From an uncultured Pelagibacteraceae bacterium (GTDB taxonomy: Bacteria > Pseudomonadota > Alphaproteobacteria > Pelagibacterales > Pelagibacteraceae), in NCBI GenBank assembly GCA_902555665.1, contig CACDTF010000011.1, forward strand, positions 1 through 33,053: 33,053 nt of DNA, read 5' to 3'. Shown here piece by piece: positions 32,455 through 33,053 of the stretch. Positions within the stretch are counted from its first letter, which is position 1; the number at the start of each line of letters is the position of its first letter. Under the pieces are notes generated by a model. It was not told where the DNA came from, ran no database searches, and saw only the letters and a program-made list of their open reading frames with translations. The position numbers were made by a program, and so were the translations under genes.

Positions 32455-32483
32455 TTTTTACTAGAACTTATTTATTATGTCAA
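32455..32483 (-). promoter_or_regulatory. Promoter for metX-metW-gloB
   Basis: On the minus strand a perfect TTGACA (32483-32478) is followed after 17 bases by TAAAAA (32460-32455), a partial -10 match. The expected start near 32449 coincides with the first base of the SAM-II aptamer, which supports both calls. Confidence 0.6.
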
Positions 32484-32496
32484 TTTTTTAAAAAAT

Positions 32497-32540
32497 CCTC
32501 TTATTCTCTATAAAATTTTGTAATTTTATCTATAAAGAGG
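32497..32540 (+). promoter_or_regulatory. Leader hairpin covering the candidate ribosome binding site of hisC
   Basis: ATAAAATT (32510-32517) and AATTTTAT (32522-32529) form a perfect eight-base stem with a TTGT loop. Outside it, CCTCTT (32497-32502) pairs perfectly with AAGAGG (32535-32540), across small internal loops. The only Shine-Dalgarno-like sequence before hisC, GAGGA at 32537-32541, is inside the outer stem, 16 bases before the ATG. This is seen in the sequence; a regulatory function is inferred. Confidence 0.45.
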
Positions 32541-32557
32541 ACATAAAATTAAAAAAA

Positions 32558-33053
32558 ATGATAACTCCAAATTTCAAAAAATTTCAAATTGAGGCTTATA
32601 AGCCTGGTAAATCAAAAGTTAAGAAACTTAAGAACGTAATTAAGCTTTCTGCAAATGAGTCTGCTTTAGGTATGAGCCCTAAAGCAAAGAAAATAATATC
32701 AAATAAAAATTTGAATTTAGATAAATATCCAGATGGAAAATCTCAAAATTTAAGAAAAGCAATATCTAAAGCTTATAAATGTAATTCTGAGAAAATTATT
32801 TGTGGAGCTGGTTCAGATGAAGTTATTCAAATGCTCTGTCAGTTGTTTTTAAACCCAAAAGATGAGGTTGTGGTACCAGAGTACAGTTTTTTAATGTACA
32901 GAATTTACTCAAAAATTGTAGGTGCAAAAGTTGTATTTGCAAAAGAAATTAATTTTAAAGTTTCAGTAAATGAAATTTTAAAAAAAATAACAAAAAAAAC
33001 TAAAATTGTGTTTTTAGCTAACCCAAACAATCCTACAGGAACTTACTTAACGA
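32558..33053 (+). CDS. hisC: Histidinol-phosphate/aromatic aminotransferase, 5' part only
   Basis: 165 codons are in the window and the gene runs off its end. It is a class I/II PLP aminotransferase of the HisC type: L-S-A-N-E-S near 30-35, K-Y-P-D-G near 55-59, the G-A-G-S-D-E phosphate-binding turn near 86-91, and N-P-N-N-P-T-G-T just before the edge. The PLP lysine would lie beyond the window. HisC transaminates imidazole-acetol phosphate in histidine synthesis. In many alphaproteobacteria a HisC paralogue near metXW and a prephenate dehydrogenase gene serves tyrosine and phenylalanine synthesis, so an aromatic aminotransferase role is a real alternative. It is divergent from metX with a 192-base control region between. 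Confidence 0.9.
   Translation, partial: MITPNFKKFQIEAYKPGKSKVKKLKNVIKLSANESALGMSPKAKKIISNKNLNLDKYPDGKSQNLRKAISKAYKCNSEKIICGAGSDEVIQMLCQLFLNPKDEVVVPEYSFLMYRIYSKIVGAKVVFAKEINFKVSVNEILKKITKKTKIVFLANPNNPTGTYLT

Overview
The window is AT-rich and almost entirely coding. Intergenic gaps are mostly 0-40 bases, and many genes overlap by ATGA or TAATG. The base composition, gene order and protein sequences fit a marine alphaproteobacterium of the SAR11 clade (Candidatus Pelagibacter or a close relative). The strongest markers are a DMSP demethylase (dmdA), the sdhCDAB-mmsA-mdh-sucCDAB-lpd array, priA next to atpHAGDC, and a SAM-II riboswitch ahead of metX. I infer the organism from these features and have not run a database search.

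Plus strand, 1-18448: the 3' end of an acyl-CoA synthetase (probably the DmdB ligase), an alpha/beta hydrolase of unknown substrate, dmdA and asd are followed by the TCA block. That block holds succinate dehydrogenase (sdhCDAB), methylmalonate-semialdehyde dehydrogenase (mmsA), malate dehydrogenase, succinyl-CoA synthetase and the 2-oxoglutarate dehydrogenase complex (sucAB-lpd). priA closes the run. The spacing suggests very long co-transcription from DMSP breakdown into central carbon oxidation. Plus strand, 18557-23342: the F1 sector of ATP synthase (atpHAGDC). A 108-base gap before it carries a weak hairpin and a possible promoter.

Minus strand, 32365 down to 23334: metX-metW-gloB lies behind a promoter and SAM-II riboswitch. 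Next comes rplU-rpmA-obgE-proB-proA-nadD-rsfS-ctp-rppH behind a good sigma-70-like promoter, whose last gene overlaps atpC tail to tail. A short divergent control region (32366-32557) separates metX from hisC on the plus strand, and hisC runs off the window end. There are no mobile elements, CRISPR arrays, prophage genes, tRNAs or rRNAs, and no gene-free stretch longer than 300 bases.

The most unusual observation is that both histidines that normally ligate heme b in complex II are absent. SdhC has Gln79 and SdhD has Phe63 at those positions, SdhD contains no histidine at all, and the small helix-packing glycines beside them are also replaced, while the quinone-site residues remain. This predicts a ubiquinone-linked succinate dehydrogenase without heme b. 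Other points are an uncharacterised hydrolase translationally coupled to dmdA, a PriA apparently lacking the winged-helix domain and with an altered zinc knuckle, a NadD lacking its usual C-terminal tail, and a hairpin that would mask the candidate ribosome binding site of hisC.
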